A stretch of DNA of 64,000 nucleotides from Falsigemmobacter intermedius (GCF_004054105.1 NZ_SBLC01000015.1:23283-87282); one strand, 5' to 3'. Positions 47,553 through 58,807 are shown, counted from the first letter of the stretch. The notes: a model not told the origin generated them from the letters alone. Translations and numbers: made by a program.

Positions 47553-49991
47553 ACTGATCAAAAACCCGGAAAAGATCGCGCCGCCGCACCGGTTTGGTCA
47601 GGCACAGATCCATCCCCGAGGCCAGGATTGCCGCCTCATCGCCTGTCATCGCATGGGCGGTGAGCGCGATGATCGGCACCCGTCCGGGTTGATCTGCCTC
47701 AGCCGCGCGAATGATCCGCGCGGCTTCCTTTCCGTCCATGCCCGGCATGGAAATATCCATGAAAATCAGATCCGGCTTCAGCTCGCGCCAGAGGGTGACA
47801 GCCTCAGCGCCGTTTCCCGCGAAAGACAGCTCAACACCACTGCCGCGCAGCATGCCCGAAAGCACCATCTGATTGGTGCGATTGTCCTCTGCGGCCAGCA
47901 CCTTAAGCTGTCTTGGCAGCAGATCGGCACCTTGCTGCGCCGGGGCGGGCCGGGCCGGCGCAGGCGGCTCAAGACCGGCCAGGGTGCGAAACAGATCGGC
48001 CCGCAGGACCGGGCTGCGCAGGATCACCGCAGAGCCGTGGGGCTGATCGGCCAAAGTCATCTCAATCGGACAAAGAAGAATGACCGCCAGATCGGGGCGC
48101 AGCGCGGAGATTGTCTCCGTCAGCTCCGGACTGCTGTCCTCGTCGGGGGTGCAGGCGCAGAGCACCACATCCGCCGCCTCTCCCGCGCGAAGGGCGGCCA
48201 AAGCCTCTCCGACCGAGCGGAACTGCCGCGCAGTGGCCCCCGCCGCCTCAAGCTGTCGGGCGAGAATGCTGCGTTCAGACGGGCGCGGATCGATCAGAAA
48301 GGCGTGGCGCAGCTTCGGCGGGGCGGGCGGCTCCGCCCCGCGTGTTTCCGCGACCGGCAGGGCCAGCCGAAAGCCAAAGCAGGAGCCGCGGCCCGGCTCT
48401 GATTCCAGCCACATACTGCCGCCCATCTGCTCAACCAAGGCGCGTGTGATGCTGAGGCCAAGCCCCGTCCCCTCATACCGCCTGCCCGTGCCGCTGTCGG
48501 CCTGTGAAAATTCGGTAAAGATCTGGGCCTGCTGCTCGGGCGGGATGCCGATCCCGGTGTCTTCCACCGTAATATGCAGCTCATCCGAGCCATCCGCCTG
48601 GGGCACCCCCGTCACGCGGATCACCACCTGCCCCTGCTCTGTGAATTTCACGGCATTGCCGATCAGATTGGTCATCACCTGGCGCAGGCGCACCGGATCC
48701 CCATGGAAAAGTGTCGGCAAAAAGATATCGAAATCAATCAGAAGCGCGATCCCGGCCGTCTGCGCTCTGGGGCGCAGCAGCAGGGCAATGTCATGGATCA
48801 GCCGCTCCAGATCGAAGTCTTCGGTGCGCAGCAAAAGCCGACCCGCCTCAATCCGCGAGTAGTCGAGGATATCGTTGATGATGGTCAGCAGCGCCTCCCC
48901 TGACGAGCGGATGGTCTCTGCAAAGAGCCGCTGGTCGGGGGAGAGATCGGTCTCACACAGCAGATCGGCCATGCCCACCACGCCGTTCATCGGGGTGCGG
49001 ATCTCATGGCTCATATTGGCGAGAAAGGCGGATTTGGCGCGGTTCGCCGCCTCAGCGGCATGGCGGGCGGCGAGAAGTTCGGCCTCATGACGCTTCTGCG
49101 CGGTGATATCGATCCGCAGCCCCACAAGGCCGCCATCGGGAGTGGCCAGTTCAATCACCCTTTGTGCGCGGCCATCATTGAGGGTCAGTTCGGTATCGAC
49201 ATGCCCGGCCAGGGATTCGCGCATCCGCTCCTCAATCCACTCCTCCTCGCGGCCCACCGCTTCGCGGAAGATGCCACGCCTGGCCGCATGGCGCAAAAGA
49301 TCCTGCTGGGTGACGCCCGGGCGGGTGATCTCCTCTGCGCCAGGGTAGCGGTGGCGGAATTTCTCATTGCAGTGAACGATGCGGCGGCGGTCATCAAAGA
49401 GAACGAAGCCATCCATCAGCCCTTCCAGCGCGGCGGTGAGGCGCAGTTCTGAGGTGACGTCGCGGGCGATCACCACCAGTTCCTGCGGACCGAGGCGCGC
49501 CGCCGTCAGCGCAGCCAGCGTCCGTCCGGCAGCCAGAGGCTGACCGCAGGCCCGGGGGGGCTGGCGCAAAGCCGGTTCAGTTCCGCCACCATCTTCCGCG
49601 CATCGCCTTGGGCGGGCAAAATCAGCCCGCGCTCTGCCGCCTGGCTGATGAGATGCCGCGCGGGCGTGCCGGGGGCCAGATGATCCGGACCGCCAAAGGG
49701 GGCAAGAAAAGCCGGGCTGGCGCGGATCAGCAGATCCCCTCGCCCGAAAAGCGCATAGCCCGCATCCACCGCATCGAGGGCCCTCAGAACGCGGCGGGCC
49801 TCCTCACCCGCCGCCGGAGGGGCGGTGGCGGCGGTCTTTGCGACGTGGCGCTGCTCGCGCTCACGGGCGGTAAGCGCTGCCCGCATCCGCGCAAGTTCCT
49901 GCGTGCGGATCTCCAGCAGCCGTTCGGCGGCCAGGCGCCCCCGGCGCTCGGCAGCCAGCCGGTCTTTGCTGACGGATATGTCCCTGGTCAT
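47509..49991 (-). pseudogene. Hybrid sensor histidine kinase split by a frameshift
   Basis: Two adjacent minus-strand frames together make one hybrid kinase. The N-terminal part (49991-49506, MTRDISVSKDRLAAERR...) has a coiled coil and a PAS-like domain ending LPDGRWLR, then meets TGA. The second frame continues [22 protein letters not shown] with a second PAS ([16 protein letters not shown]), HisKA ([15 protein letters not shown], phospho-His), HATPase ([28 protein letters not shown]), a degenerate receiver-like segment, and a canonical receiver ([25 protein letters not shown]). Restoring one base between about 49509 and 49512 (CTGCG-N-CTG) joins them. The downstream open frame starts only at 49569. 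It is either a real mutation or a sequencing error. The start at 49991 has AGGAGG five bases before it. Confidence 0.85.
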
Positions 49992-50127
49992 CTGCCCCTC
50001 CTGCCGCAGCAGGATGGCAGCGAGCGATAAAGAAGCCGTTAACTGCCCTGCCCCCACCCTAAGGCGGGTTGCCAGCATTCAGGGCCGGTGCCAGCATCTC
50101 AGGGGTTTGGGTGAGGAGGTTTTCGTG

Positions 50128-53100
50128 ATGCGCAGTTTGCTTGTGCCGGTGATCGCAATGCTGTCGGGCTTTTCGGGTGTGGCCCTTGCGCAGGACCTTC
50201 TGCCTGAGCGCCGCTCGGTGATCGCTGAAGGGATGGATCTGCCGGGCGGAGATTTGCGCAGCCTCCTCAGCACCACGCTCGAGAGTTGTGAGCAGGCCTG
50301 CCTCGCCGACAGCGCCTGCACCGCCTTCACCTTTAACGCGCGCAACGGCTCGTGTTTTCCGAAATCGGGGGCCGGGGCACCCGTGGCCTATGACCGCGCC
50401 TTCTCCGGTCTGGTGCAGGAACTGCCTGCGGGAGCGCAGCAAAGCGCACGCGACCGCGCTGCGGCGCTGCCTTTTCTGCGGCGCGGGTTGTGGGAGGGGG
50501 CAAAGACCCAGGCCCGCACTCTCAGCCGCAGCCATGTGGCAGGCGGCTTCAGCGCCGATGCCCTGCGTGAAGCCGCGCGCGAGGCAGAGACCTCCGGCGA
50601 TCTGCCTCGCGCCCTCGCCATGCGGGGGGCTGCGGTCACCGTCAGTGACACCGCAGGCGACTGGGCGGATTATGCGCGCCTCAGCCTGTCGCAATCGGGC
50701 CCGCAGGACGGTGCCCGCGCCCGCACGGTGGCGCTGAATGCCGCACTCAACGCCTGGCTGCGCGCCCCGGACACCCCCGCCACGCAGCATAATCTTCTGA
50801 GCCTGCTGTCCCAGGCGCTGGAGCAGAACGGCATGGGCCGCGAGGCGCTGAAAGCGCTGCGCTATGCCCAAAGCCTCAGCCCGCGGGACGACACGGCGAC
50901 CGCGATTGACCGCCTGGCCGGGCTTTACGGCATGCGGATTGAGAGCCACCGCATCGAATCCGATCTCGCCTCCCCCCGCCTTTGCGCTGAATTCACCGAA
51001 GAGCTGGTCGCGGCAGGCGTCGATTACACCCCTTACGTTCAGCTTCCCCAGCCCGGCATGACGGTCGAGCCCGGCGGCTGGCGCGAACTTTGCGTGGCAG
51101 GCCTGAAACACGGTGAACGCGCCTCTGTGACCTTCCGCGAGGGGCTTCCGGCAGCGGATGGTCAGGTGCTGGCGAAATCGGTCACGCTGACCGGCTATGT
51201 CCGGGATCGCAGCCCGATGGTGAATTTTCCGGGGCGCGGCTATGTGCTGCCGCGCGGCGGGCAGACCATGCTGCCGGTCAGCACCGTCAATGCCACCATG
51301 CTTGAGCTTGAGCTTTACAGCCTTGCCGATCGCAACCTGATCCGCTCGCAGCAGCAGGGTTGGTTTGGCGAGCGCCTTGACGACTGGGACCGCGAGCGCT
51401 TCGCCCGCGACGCCGGGGAAAAAATCTGGTCGGGCAGCGCCACGGTGGGTCAGGAGACCAACCGCGATGTGCTGACCCGCCTGCCGCTGGCAGAAGCGCT
51501 GAAAGACCGCCCCGCCGGGATTTATGCGCTGCGCGCCCGGGTGCCGGGAGCTGAGGATGAATATGAAAATCCCTCGGCCTGGCAATGGTTTGTGGTGACC
51601 GATCTGGGCGTTGCCAGCTGGTCGGGCGCGGATGGCGTGACCGTTGCGGTGCGCTCTCTCTCGGATGCGAAGCCGAAAGCGGGCGTGAAAGTCGATCTGC
51701 TCACCCGCTCCAACCGCGTGGCGGGCACGGCGACGACCGATGCTGAGGGTGTGGCGCGCTTTGACGCCGCGTTGACCTCGGGTACGGGGGCGGCGGAGCC
51801 TGCGATGCTGCTGGTCAGTGAGGGAGAGAGCGATTTCGCCTTCCTGTCGCTCTCAGAGCCTGAATTTGACCTGACCGACCGCGGCGTTGCCGGGCGCGAA
51901 GCGGCCCCGCCGATTGATATTTTCGTCTCAACCGACCGTGGCGCTTACCGCGCCGGTGAGACGGTTCACGCCACGATCCTCGCCCGCAACGGCGATGCCC
52001 GGGCGATCGCCGGTCTGCCGCTGACCGCCCGCCTGCGCCGCCCCGACGGGGTTGAGCATTCGCGCCAGCGGATTTCCGATCAGGCCGGGGGATTCACCCT
52101 GGCGGCCCCCCTCGGGGCCAATCCGCCGCGCGGCTCCTGGCGGCTGGATATTCTGGCCGATACCGGCGCAGCCCCGCTGGCCAGCCAAAGCTTCCTCGTT
52201 GAAGATTTCCTGCCCGAACGCATTGATTTCACCCTGACCGCAGCGGAAGGCGCGGTGGATGCCTCCGCGCTCTTTCCGGTGGAGATTGAGGCCCGCTATC
52301 TCTTCGGCGCCCCCGGAGCCGATCTGAGCGGGGAGGCAGAGGTGCTGTTGCGCAACACTGACCGGCTGGAGGCCTTCCCCGACTTTCGCTTTGGCATGGC
52401 GCGGGAGGCCCTGGCCTCGGAACTCTTCCAGATTTCCGCCCCGCCGGTCACCGACGCCGCGGGCAAGGCCCTGCTGGAGGTCGCCCTTGAGACCGAGCGC
52501 TTCCGCGCCCGTCCGACGGAACTGGAACTGCGCGTCCGCCTCTCCGAAGGCTCGGGCCGACCCGTAGAGCGGCGTCTGAACCGCAGCCTGCGCCCTGAAA
52601 GCGCGCTGATCGGCATCCGCCCCCAGGCTGAAGATGTGCTGCCCGAAAATGCCAGCGCGGGCTTTGATCTGATCGCCACTGAGGGCGAGGTGGCAGCCTC
52701 CTGGCGTCTCGAGCGGCTGGAGACGCGGTATCAATGGTATCGCGCAGGCGGCGACTGGTCCTGGGAGCCGGTGACCAGCCGCACCCGCGTGGCGGAAGGC
52801 GATCTGACCCTGACCTCAGTGCCGCAGCCCGTCACCGCGCCCACCAACTGGGGCGAATATGAGCTGACGGTGCAGGCGAAAGACGGCTCCACCGCCTCCT
52901 CCTACCGCTTCAGCGCGGGCTGGTATGTGCCCGCCGATACCGCGCGCACGCCGGACCTGCTGGAACTGTCGCTCGATAAGCCCGCCTACCGCCCCGGCGA
53001 GACCGCGAAGCTGCGGATCGTGCCGCGTGCGGGGGGAGTGGCGGTCATCAGCGTGATGACGAACCGGCTTGTCGCGCTGACCTCGGTTGATGTCAGCGAA

Positions 53101-55548
53101 GGTGAAAATCTGATTGATCTGCCGGTCACCGATGACTGGGGGGCGGGGGTCTATGTCAGCGCTTCGGTGATCCGTCCGGCGGATGTGCAGGCGGGCCGCA
53201 CCCCCTCTCGCGCGATGGGGATTGCCCATGCGGCGGTGGATCCGGGTGATCGCAAACTCAGCGTCTCGCTTGATCTGCCCGCAGAAGCAAAGCCGCGCGG
53301 CCCCCTGGATGTGGCCGTGAAGGTCGGGGGCGTCAAAGCCGGGGAGACGGCTTACGTGACCCTGGCTGCCGTGGATGTCGGCATCCTGAATCTCACCGCA
53401 TTCAAAGCGCCGGAACCTTCGGCGCATTACTTTGGCCAGCGCCGCCTGGGCGTGGGCCTGCGCGATCTTTACGGGCGGCTTATTGACGGGCTGAACGGCA
53501 CGGAAGGTCAGGTCCGCTCCGGCGGTGACAGCGCCGCACCGCGCCTGCAGGCCAAGCCCCCGACGGAAGAACTGGTCGCCTATTTTGAAGGTCCGGTTGA
53601 GGTGGGGGCCGATGGCACGGCGAAGGTCTCGTTCAACCTTCCGGCCTTTAACGGCACGGTGAAGGTCATGGCCATCGCCTGGTCCGCCTCGGGTCTCGGA
53701 GAGGCCAATGGCGAGGTGCTGGTGCGCGATCCGGTGGTGGTCAGCGCCAGCCTACCGCGCTTTTTGCAGCCAGGCGATGAAAGCCGCCTGCGGGTTGATG
53801 TGATCCACGCCATGGGGCCGACGGGCCGTGTCAGCCTTGACGCCAGCGCCGATGGCCTGGTCTTAGGCCAGGGCCCCTCGGGGCTTGATCTGACGGAAGG
53901 TGCGCGGGTGACCGCCAGCATTCCTCTGAAGGCCGAAGCCGAAGGCACCGGCCAGATCGACCTGCGCCTGACCACGCCGGACGGGCAAAGCCTGTCGCGG
54001 CCCCTGCAGGTCGCGGTGGTCTCCAATGATCCGGTGGGGCAGTTGCTGACCCGCCTGGAACTGGCACCGGGTGAAACCGCAACGCTGGATGAGGCGCTGT
54101 TTGCGGGCTTCCGCCCCGGCACGACCCATGGGCTGATCTCTTCGGGGACGCTGGCGCGCTTTGATGCGCCCGGTCTGCTCAACGCGCTCGACAGCTACCC
54201 CTGGGGCTGCACCGAGCAGTTGACCTCGCGCCTGCTGCCGCTGCTTTACTTCTCGCAGATGGCGGACGCCATCGGGCTTGAGGGCGGGGCAACGGCGAAA
54301 GAGCGGATCGGCCAGACCCTTCCGGCGATCCTGCAAAATCAGACCAGCGAAGGCGGTTTCGGCCTTTGGTCTGCGGGCGGCGAGAGCAACTTCTGGCTTG
54401 ATGCCTATGTGACCGATCTGCTGTCGCGCGCCCGTGGCCTTGGCCATGAGGTGCCCGATGTCGCCTTCCGCAGCGCCCTCGACAATCTGCGCAACCGGGT
54501 GAACTACGCGGGCGACTTTGAGAAGGGCGGAGAGGCGCTGGCCTATGCGCTGATGGTTCTTGCCCGCGAAGGTGCAGCCGCCATCGGCGATCTGCGCTAT
54601 TACGCCGATGTCAAAGCCCAGGCCTTCGCGACACCGCTGGCGCTCGCGCAACTGGCGGCGGCGCTCTCGCTTTATGGCGATCAGCCGCGGGCCGATGCGC
54701 TCTTCTCGCAGGCCGCCCGCCGCGCCCTCACCCCGCAGTCGGGAGAGGGCGAGCAGATCTGGCGTGCCGATTTTGGCAGCGCCCTGCGTGATGCGGCCGG
54801 TGTTCTGGCTCTGGCGCTGGAGCGTGGCAGCACGGCGGTGGACACGGAGGCTCTGGCCCAGCGCCTCACGGCACGCGCGGGTGAAAGGGCGCTCTCAACC
54901 CAGGAGCAGGCCTTCATTCTGATGGCCGCAGGCGGCATCGCCGATATCGGCGGCGCCTCCGGGCTGTCGGTCAATGACACCCCGGTTCAGGGTCAGCTTC
55001 TGCGCCGCTTTGATCCGGCCGAGGGGGTGCTGCAGGTGAAAAACACCAGCGACCGCGCCACCGTTCTGACCATCGCCGCCTTTGGCCAGCTGAGCGGAGA
55101 GAGCCGCTATGACGGCAATGGCTATGCCATCACCCGGCGCTACTACGACCTCGATGGCAAAGAGGTGCAGCCCGACAGCGTGAAATCCGGCACCCGTCTT
55201 GTCACGGTGCTGGAGGTGACCCCCACGGGTCGCGGAGAGGCCCGTCTGATGGTCACCGACCCGCTGCCCGCAGGCTTTGAGATCGACAACCCCAATCTCA
55301 TGCGGGCAGGTCAGATCGCGGCTCTCGACTGGCTGAAGACCGAGACCGATATCACTCATTCGGAATTCCGCGAGGATCGCTTCATGGCCGCGCTCGACCG
55401 GCGGGACAACAGCGCCTTCCGGCTGGCCTATATCGTCCGCGCGGTCAGCCCCGGCAGCTTCCATCACGCCCCCGCCACGGTAGAGGATATGTACCGCCCC
55501 ACCTTCCGCGCCCGCACCGACAGCGGACGGGTGACCGTGACGGAATGA
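50128..55548 (+). CDS. Alpha-2-macroglobulin family protein with N-terminal PAN-like domain
   Basis: A very large (1806-residue) secreted/lipid-free envelope protein: signal peptide MRSLLVPVIAMLSGFSGVALA. A cysteine-containing PAN/apple-like domain follows (about 30-85, ESCEQACLADSACTAFTFNARNGSCF), then a TPR-like stretch, and then MG-type domains typical of bacterial A2M. The thioester motif is intact: Cys1361-Thr-Glu-Gln1364 in YPWGCTEQLTSR. Bacterial A2Ms trap or block invading proteases in the periplasm. It is coupled by an ATGA overlap to PBP1C, the classic yfhM-pbpC pairing. GGAGG precedes the ATG. Confidence 0.92.
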   Translation: MRSLLVPVIAMLSGFSGVALAQDLLPERRSVIAEGMDLPGGDLRSLLSTTLESCEQACLADSACTAFTFNARNGSCFPKSGAGAPVAYDRAFSGLVQELPAGAQQSARDRAAALPFLRRGLWEGAKTQARTLSRSHVAGGFSADALREAAREAETSGDLPRALAMRGAAVTVSDTAGDWADYARLSLSQSGPQDGARARTVALNAALNAWLRAPDTPATQHNLLSLLSQALEQNGMGREALKALRYAQSLSPRDDTATAIDRLAGLYGMRIESHRIESDLASPRLCAEFTEELVAAGVDYTPYVQLPQPGMTVEPGGWRELCVAGLKHGERASVTFREGLPAADGQVLAKSVTLTGYVRDRSPMVNFPGRGYVLPRGGQTMLPVSTVNATMLELELYSLADRNLIRSQQQGWFGERLDDWDRERFARDAGEKIWSGSATVGQETNRDVLTRLPLAEALKDRPAGIYALRARVPGAEDEYENPSAWQWFVVTDLGVASWSGADGVTVAVRSLSDAKPKAGVKVDLLTRSNRVAGTATTDAEGVARFDAALTSGTGAAEPAMLLVSEGESDFAFLSLSEPEFDLTDRGVAGREAAPPIDIFVSTDRGAYRAGETVHATILARNGDARAIAGLPLTARLRRPDGVEHSRQRISDQAGGFTLAAPLGANPPRGSWRLDILADTGAAPLASQSFLVEDFLPERIDFTLTAAEGAVDASALFPVEIEARYLFGAPGADLSGEAEVLLRNTDRLEAFPDFRFGMAREALASELFQISAPPVTDAAGKALLEVALETERFRARPTELELRVRLSEGSGRPVERRLNRSLRPESALIGIRPQAEDVLPENASAGFDLIATEGEVAASWRLERLETRYQWYRAGGDWSWEPVTSRTRVAEGDLTLTSVPQPVTAPTNWGEYELTVQAKDGSTASSYRFSAGWYVPADTARTPDLLELSLDKPAYRPGETAKLRIVPRAGGVAVISVMTNRLVALTSVDVSEGENLIDLPVTDDWGAGVYVSASVIRPADVQAGRTPSRAMGIAHAAVDPGDRKLSVSLDLPAEAKPRGPLDVAVKVGGVKAGETAYVTLAAVDVGILNLTAFKAPEPSAHYFGQRRLGVGLRDLYGRLIDGLNGTEGQVRSGGDSAAPRLQAKPPTEELVAYFEGPVEVGADGTAKVSFNLPAFNGTVKVMAIAWSASGLGEANGEVLVRDPVVVSASLPRFLQPGDESRLRVDVIHAMGPTGRVSLDASADGLVLGQGPSGLDLTEGARVTASIPLKAEAEGTGQIDLRLTTPDGQSLSRPLQVAVVSNDPVGQLLTRLELAPGETATLDEALFAGFRPGTTHGLISSGTLARFDAPGLLNALDSYPWGCTEQLTSRLLPLLYFSQMADAIGLEGGATAKERIGQTLPAILQNQTSEGGFGLWSAGGESNFWLDAYVTDLLSRARGLGHEVPDVAFRSALDNLRNRVNYAGDFEKGGEALAYALMVLAREGAAAIGDLRYYADVKAQAFATPLALAQLAAALSLYGDQPRADALFSQAARRALTPQSGEGEQIWRADFGSALRDAAGVLALALERGSTAVDTEALAQRLTARAGERALSTQEQAFILMAAGGIADIGGASGLSVNDTPVQGQLLRRFDPAEGVLQVKNTSDRATVLTIAAFGQLSGESRYDGNGYAITRRYYDLDGKEVQPDSVKSGTRLVTVLEVTPTGRGEARLMVTDPLPAGFEIDNPNLMRAGQIAALDWLKTETDITHSEFREDRFMAALDRRDNSAFRLAYIVRAVSPGSFHHAPATVEDMYRPTFRARTDSGRVTVTE

Positions 55549-57584
55549 AAGCGCGGCTTGTCTTTGCGCTGGCCGCAGCGCTCTGGGTCGCGGGAAGCGC
55601 CCGCGACCGCTTTGACGCCTGGGTTGCGGCCACGGATCTGCCCTCGCTGAGCCTTGCGACCGGGGCAGAGGTGGTGGCCCGCGATGGCCGGCTGCTGCGC
55701 GCCTGGACGGTGGCGGATGGTCGCTGGCGGCTGGCGGCGCAGCTGCAGACCACAGACCCTTTATGGCGCGCCATGCTGCTCGCCTATGAGGACCGCCGCT
55801 TTTACAGCCACGCGGGCGTCGATCTGCGGGCGCTGGCACGAGCCGCGCTGCAATCACTCCTGGCCGGACGGGTGGTCTCGGGCGGCTCGACCCTGACCAT
55901 GCAGGTGGCCCGCCTTCTGGAGGAGAGCGGCACCGGAGCCTGGCACGGCAAACTGCGGCAGATGCGGCTGGCGCTCGCGCTGGAACGGCAGTTGTCGAAA
56001 GACGAAATCCTTGGCCTTTACCTGCATCTTGCCCCCTATGGCGGCAATCTTGAGGGGCTTCGCGCCGCCAGCCTCTCCTGGTTCGGGCGTGAGCCCTCGC
56101 GTCTCACGCCGGCCCAGGCGGCCCTTCTGGTCGCCCTGCCCCAAGCCCCCGAAGCCCGCCGCCCCGACCGCCACCCCGCTCGGGCCAAAACGGGCCGCGA
56201 CCGGGTGCTGGCCCGCGCCGAAGCCGCCGGGTTACTGTCGCATGAGGAGGCTCTCGCCGCGCGGTCTGAGGCGCTGCCCCAGGCCCGCCGCGCTTTTCCG
56301 CAGCTTGCCCCGCATCTGACCGAGCGGCTGCGCCGCGAAACCCCCGGTGACCTTCGGATTGAGACGACACTGGATGCCACCCTGCAGACCCGGCTTGAAG
56401 CCCTGGCGCGAGAGGCTCTGCGCGGCGCGGGAGCGCGGGTGCAGATCGCGCTTCTGCTGGCCGATCATCAAAGCGGTGAGATCCTCGCCTCGGTGGGATC
56501 GGCTGCCTATGACAATGACAGCCGTCAGGGCTTTGTGGATATGACACGGGCGCTGCGCTCTCCGGGGTCAACGCTGAAGCCGCTGGTCTATGCCATGGCT
56601 TTTGATGAGGGCCTCGCCCACCCCGAGACGCTGATGGAGGATCGCCCCGTCAGCTTCGGGGCCTATGCGCCGCAGAATTTCGACCGCCGCTTTCGCGGCA
56701 CCATCCGCGCGGCAGAGGCTTTGCGCGAGTCGCTGAACATCCCTGTGGTGACGCTGACCGAAGCCCTGGGACCGGAGCGTTTGTTGCAGGCCATGCGCCG
56801 CGCGGGCATGCGCCCGGTGATCCCCGGCCGCGCCACGCCCGGGCTTGCCATCGCGCTGGGCGGCATTGGCGTCACGCTGGAGGATCTGACCACGCTTTAC
56901 GCAGCCCTCGCCCGGGGCGGCACGGTTCTGCCTCTCTCGACCCGACCGGGGGAGAGGCCGCAGGCGACGCGGCTTTTGTCTGAAGCGGCTGCCTGGCAGA
57001 CCGGGCAGATCCTCGCGGGCATCACGCCGCCCGATGGCAGCCCCGATGGCCGCATCGCCTGGAAGACCGGCACCAGCTACGGCCACCGCGACGCCCTGGC
57101 GCTGGGATGGGACGGACGCTACGTGGCCGGGGTCTGGATGGGCCGCGCTGACGGCACGCCGGTGCCGGGGGCCTTTGGCGCAGGTCTGGCGGCGCCAGTG
57201 CTCTTTCAGATGCTTGCGCGCGCCACGCCGCAGCCGGTGCCGCTGCCCCCGCCGCCGCCCGCAACCTTGATGGTGGAAAATGCCCGCCTGCCGCAGCCTT
57301 TGCAGCGCTTTCGCCCGCGCGGTGCGATCCTGGCCCCGGGGGTCGCCCCTGAGATCAGCTTCCCCCCCGATGGCGCCGAAGTGGCGCTTGAAGGGGCCCC
57401 CCTGCTGGCACGGGTGCGCGGGGGAACGGCGCCCTATACCTGGCTTGCCAATGGCGCACCCTTGGAAATCGCCACCCGCAGCCCCGAGGTGCAACTGGCG
57501 CTGGCAAACCACGGCCCGCTTCTGCTGTCAGTCGTCGACGCCAATGGCCGGGCGGCGCGGGTGCAGCTGACCCTCTCTCCCTGA
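55545..57584 (+). CDS. pbpC: Penicillin-binding protein 1C
   Basis: A 679-residue bifunctional murein synthase homologue. A short N-terminal anchor is followed by a GT51 transglycosylase domain (about 60-240; AYEDRRFYSHAGVD, GGSTLTMQVARLLE) and a transpeptidase domain with SPGSTLKP (active Ser), SLN and KTGTSYG. The PBP1C-specific C-terminal domain (about 570-679) follows. PBP1C cooperates with the neighbouring A2M protein, which is thought to guard the cell when the wall is breached. Confidence 0.93.
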   Translation: MKARLVFALAAALWVAGSARDRFDAWVAATDLPSLSLATGAEVVARDGRLLRAWTVADGRWRLAAQLQTTDPLWRAMLLAYEDRRFYSHAGVDLRALARAALQSLLAGRVVSGGSTLTMQVARLLEESGTGAWHGKLRQMRLALALERQLSKDEILGLYLHLAPYGGNLEGLRAASLSWFGREPSRLTPAQAALLVALPQAPEARRPDRHPARAKTGRDRVLARAEAAGLLSHEEALAARSEALPQARRAFPQLAPHLTERLRRETPGDLRIETTLDATLQTRLEALAREALRGAGARVQIALLLADHQSGEILASVGSAAYDNDSRQGFVDMTRALRSPGSTLKPLVYAMAFDEGLAHPETLMEDRPVSFGAYAPQNFDRRFRGTIRAAEALRESLNIPVVTLTEALGPERLLQAMRRAGMRPVIPGRATPGLAIALGGIGVTLEDLTTLYAALARGGTVLPLSTRPGERPQATRLLSEAAAWQTGQILAGITPPDGSPDGRIAWKTGTSYGHRDALALGWDGRYVAGVWMGRADGTPVPGAFGAGLAAPVLFQMLARATPQPVPLPPPPPATLMVENARLPQPLQRFRPRGAILAPGVAPEISFPPDGAEVALEGAPLLARVRGGTAPYTWLANGAPLEIATRSPEVQLALANHGPLLLSVVDANGRAARVQLTLSP

Positions 57585-57604
57585 CGGTGCAGGGCGCTTT
57601 CACG

Positions 57605-57628
57605 AAAAACCCCCGCCAGGGGCGGGGG
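57605..57628 (-). terminator. Terminator of trhO
   Basis: CCCCCGCC (57610-57617) pairs with GGCGGGGG (57621-57628), followed by TTTTT on the minus strand. Confidence 0.8.
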
Positions 57629-57634
57629 ATCGGA

Positions 57635-58609
57635 TCACTCTGCTTTGCTCTCAGCCTGGGCCTTGCGCCGGGCGCGTTTGGCTTCGGCCTGGCGGGCCTG
57701 AGCGTTGTCATCGCCCATGTGTCTCACCCCCCGCGCTTCTGCGAGGCGGATCTGGTGCATCCGCTCGCGGAAGCCCGCGCGACGGGCCTCATCAAATTCA
57801 CCGATGCAGGCGGCGCAGGAGACACCTTCCTCATAATCGGGATGCTGACGCCCCTCTGGCGAGACCGGGCGGCGGCAGGCGTGGCACATGCAGTAGTCGC
57901 CCTCAACCAGCCCGTGGCCGACCGAGACGCGCTGGTCAAAGACAAAGCATTCGCCCTGCCATTTGCTCTCGGTCTCCGGCACCTCTTCGAGGTATTTCAG
58001 AATGCCGCCCTTCAGGTGGTAAACCTCTTCCACGCCCTGCGAGATCAGGTAATTGGTCGATTTCTCGCAGCGGATGCCGCCGGTGCAGAACATCGCCACG
58101 CGCTTGTTGTGAAACCGCTCAGCGTTCTCGGCCCACCAGGCGGGGAATTCACCGAAAGACTTCGTCAGCGGGTCCACAGCGCCTTCAAAGGTGCCGATCG
58201 CCACCTCGTAGTCATTGCGGGTGTCGATCACCACCACATCGGGGGCCGAGATCAGCGCGTTCCAGTCCTTCGCCTCAACGTAATGGCCGACCTTTGCCCG
58301 CGGATCGACATCGGGCTGGCCCATGGTGACGATCTCGCGCTTCAGACGCACCTTCATCTTGCCGAAGGGCATCTCCGAGGCGGTGCTTTCCTTCCACTCC
58401 AGATCGGCGCAACCCGGCAGGGCGCGGATATGGGCGATCATGGCGTCGATCCCGGCGCGGGATCCGGCGATGGTGCCGTTGATCCCCTCCTGCGCCAGCA
58501 GCAGAGAGCCCCGCACGCCATGGGCGCGGGCCAGATCCAGAAGCGGCCCCTGCAAAGCAGCGGGGTCGGCGAAGCGGGTGAAGTGATAGAGCGCGGCGAC
58601 GATATACAT
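57635..58609 (-). CDS. trhO: tRNA uridine(34) hydroxylase / rhodanese-like protein
   Basis: A 324-residue YceA-family protein with an N-terminal UPF0176 domain ([13 protein letters not shown]) and a rhodanese domain whose active cysteine is in [13 protein letters not shown]. Members hydroxylate wobble uridine 34 of tRNAs with oxygen and prephenate-independent chemistry (family knowledge). A Lys/Arg/Ala-rich C-terminal tail (about 290-324) follows conserved cysteines ([19 protein letters not shown]). The ATG at 58609 is chosen for the [10 protein letters not shown]-terminus. Confidence 0.93.
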   Translation of the reverse strand: MYIVAALYHFTRFADPAALQGPLLDLARAHGVRGSLLLAQEGINGTIAGSRAGIDAMIAHIRALPGCADLEWKESTASEMPFGKMKVRLKREIVTMGQPDVDPRAKVGHYVEAKDWNALISAPDVVVIDTRNDYEVAIGTFEGAVDPLTKSFGEFPAWWAENAERFHNKRVAMFCTGGIRCEKSTNYLISQGVEEVYHLKGGILKYLEEVPETESKWQGECFVFDQRVSVGHGLVEGDYCMCHACRRPVSPEGRQHPDYEEGVSCAACIGEFDEARRAGFRERMHQIRLAEARGVRHMGDDNAQARQAEAKRARRKAQAESKAE

Positions 58610-58807
58610 GGCCCCCATTTGCGCCCCTGCCCGGCGCTTCGCAAGAGGGTGCGCGCCGCGTGACCGCACAGATTTTGCCGCAGAGCCCGGTGAAATGCGC
58701 AAAGATGCGGTAGAAATTCCGCTTTAACCGGGTTTCGCGGCGATTGACGCCAGGGCACGGGACGCATAGGCACGACATCAGAATGCGGCCAGCGGGAGGG
58801 GGTTGCG

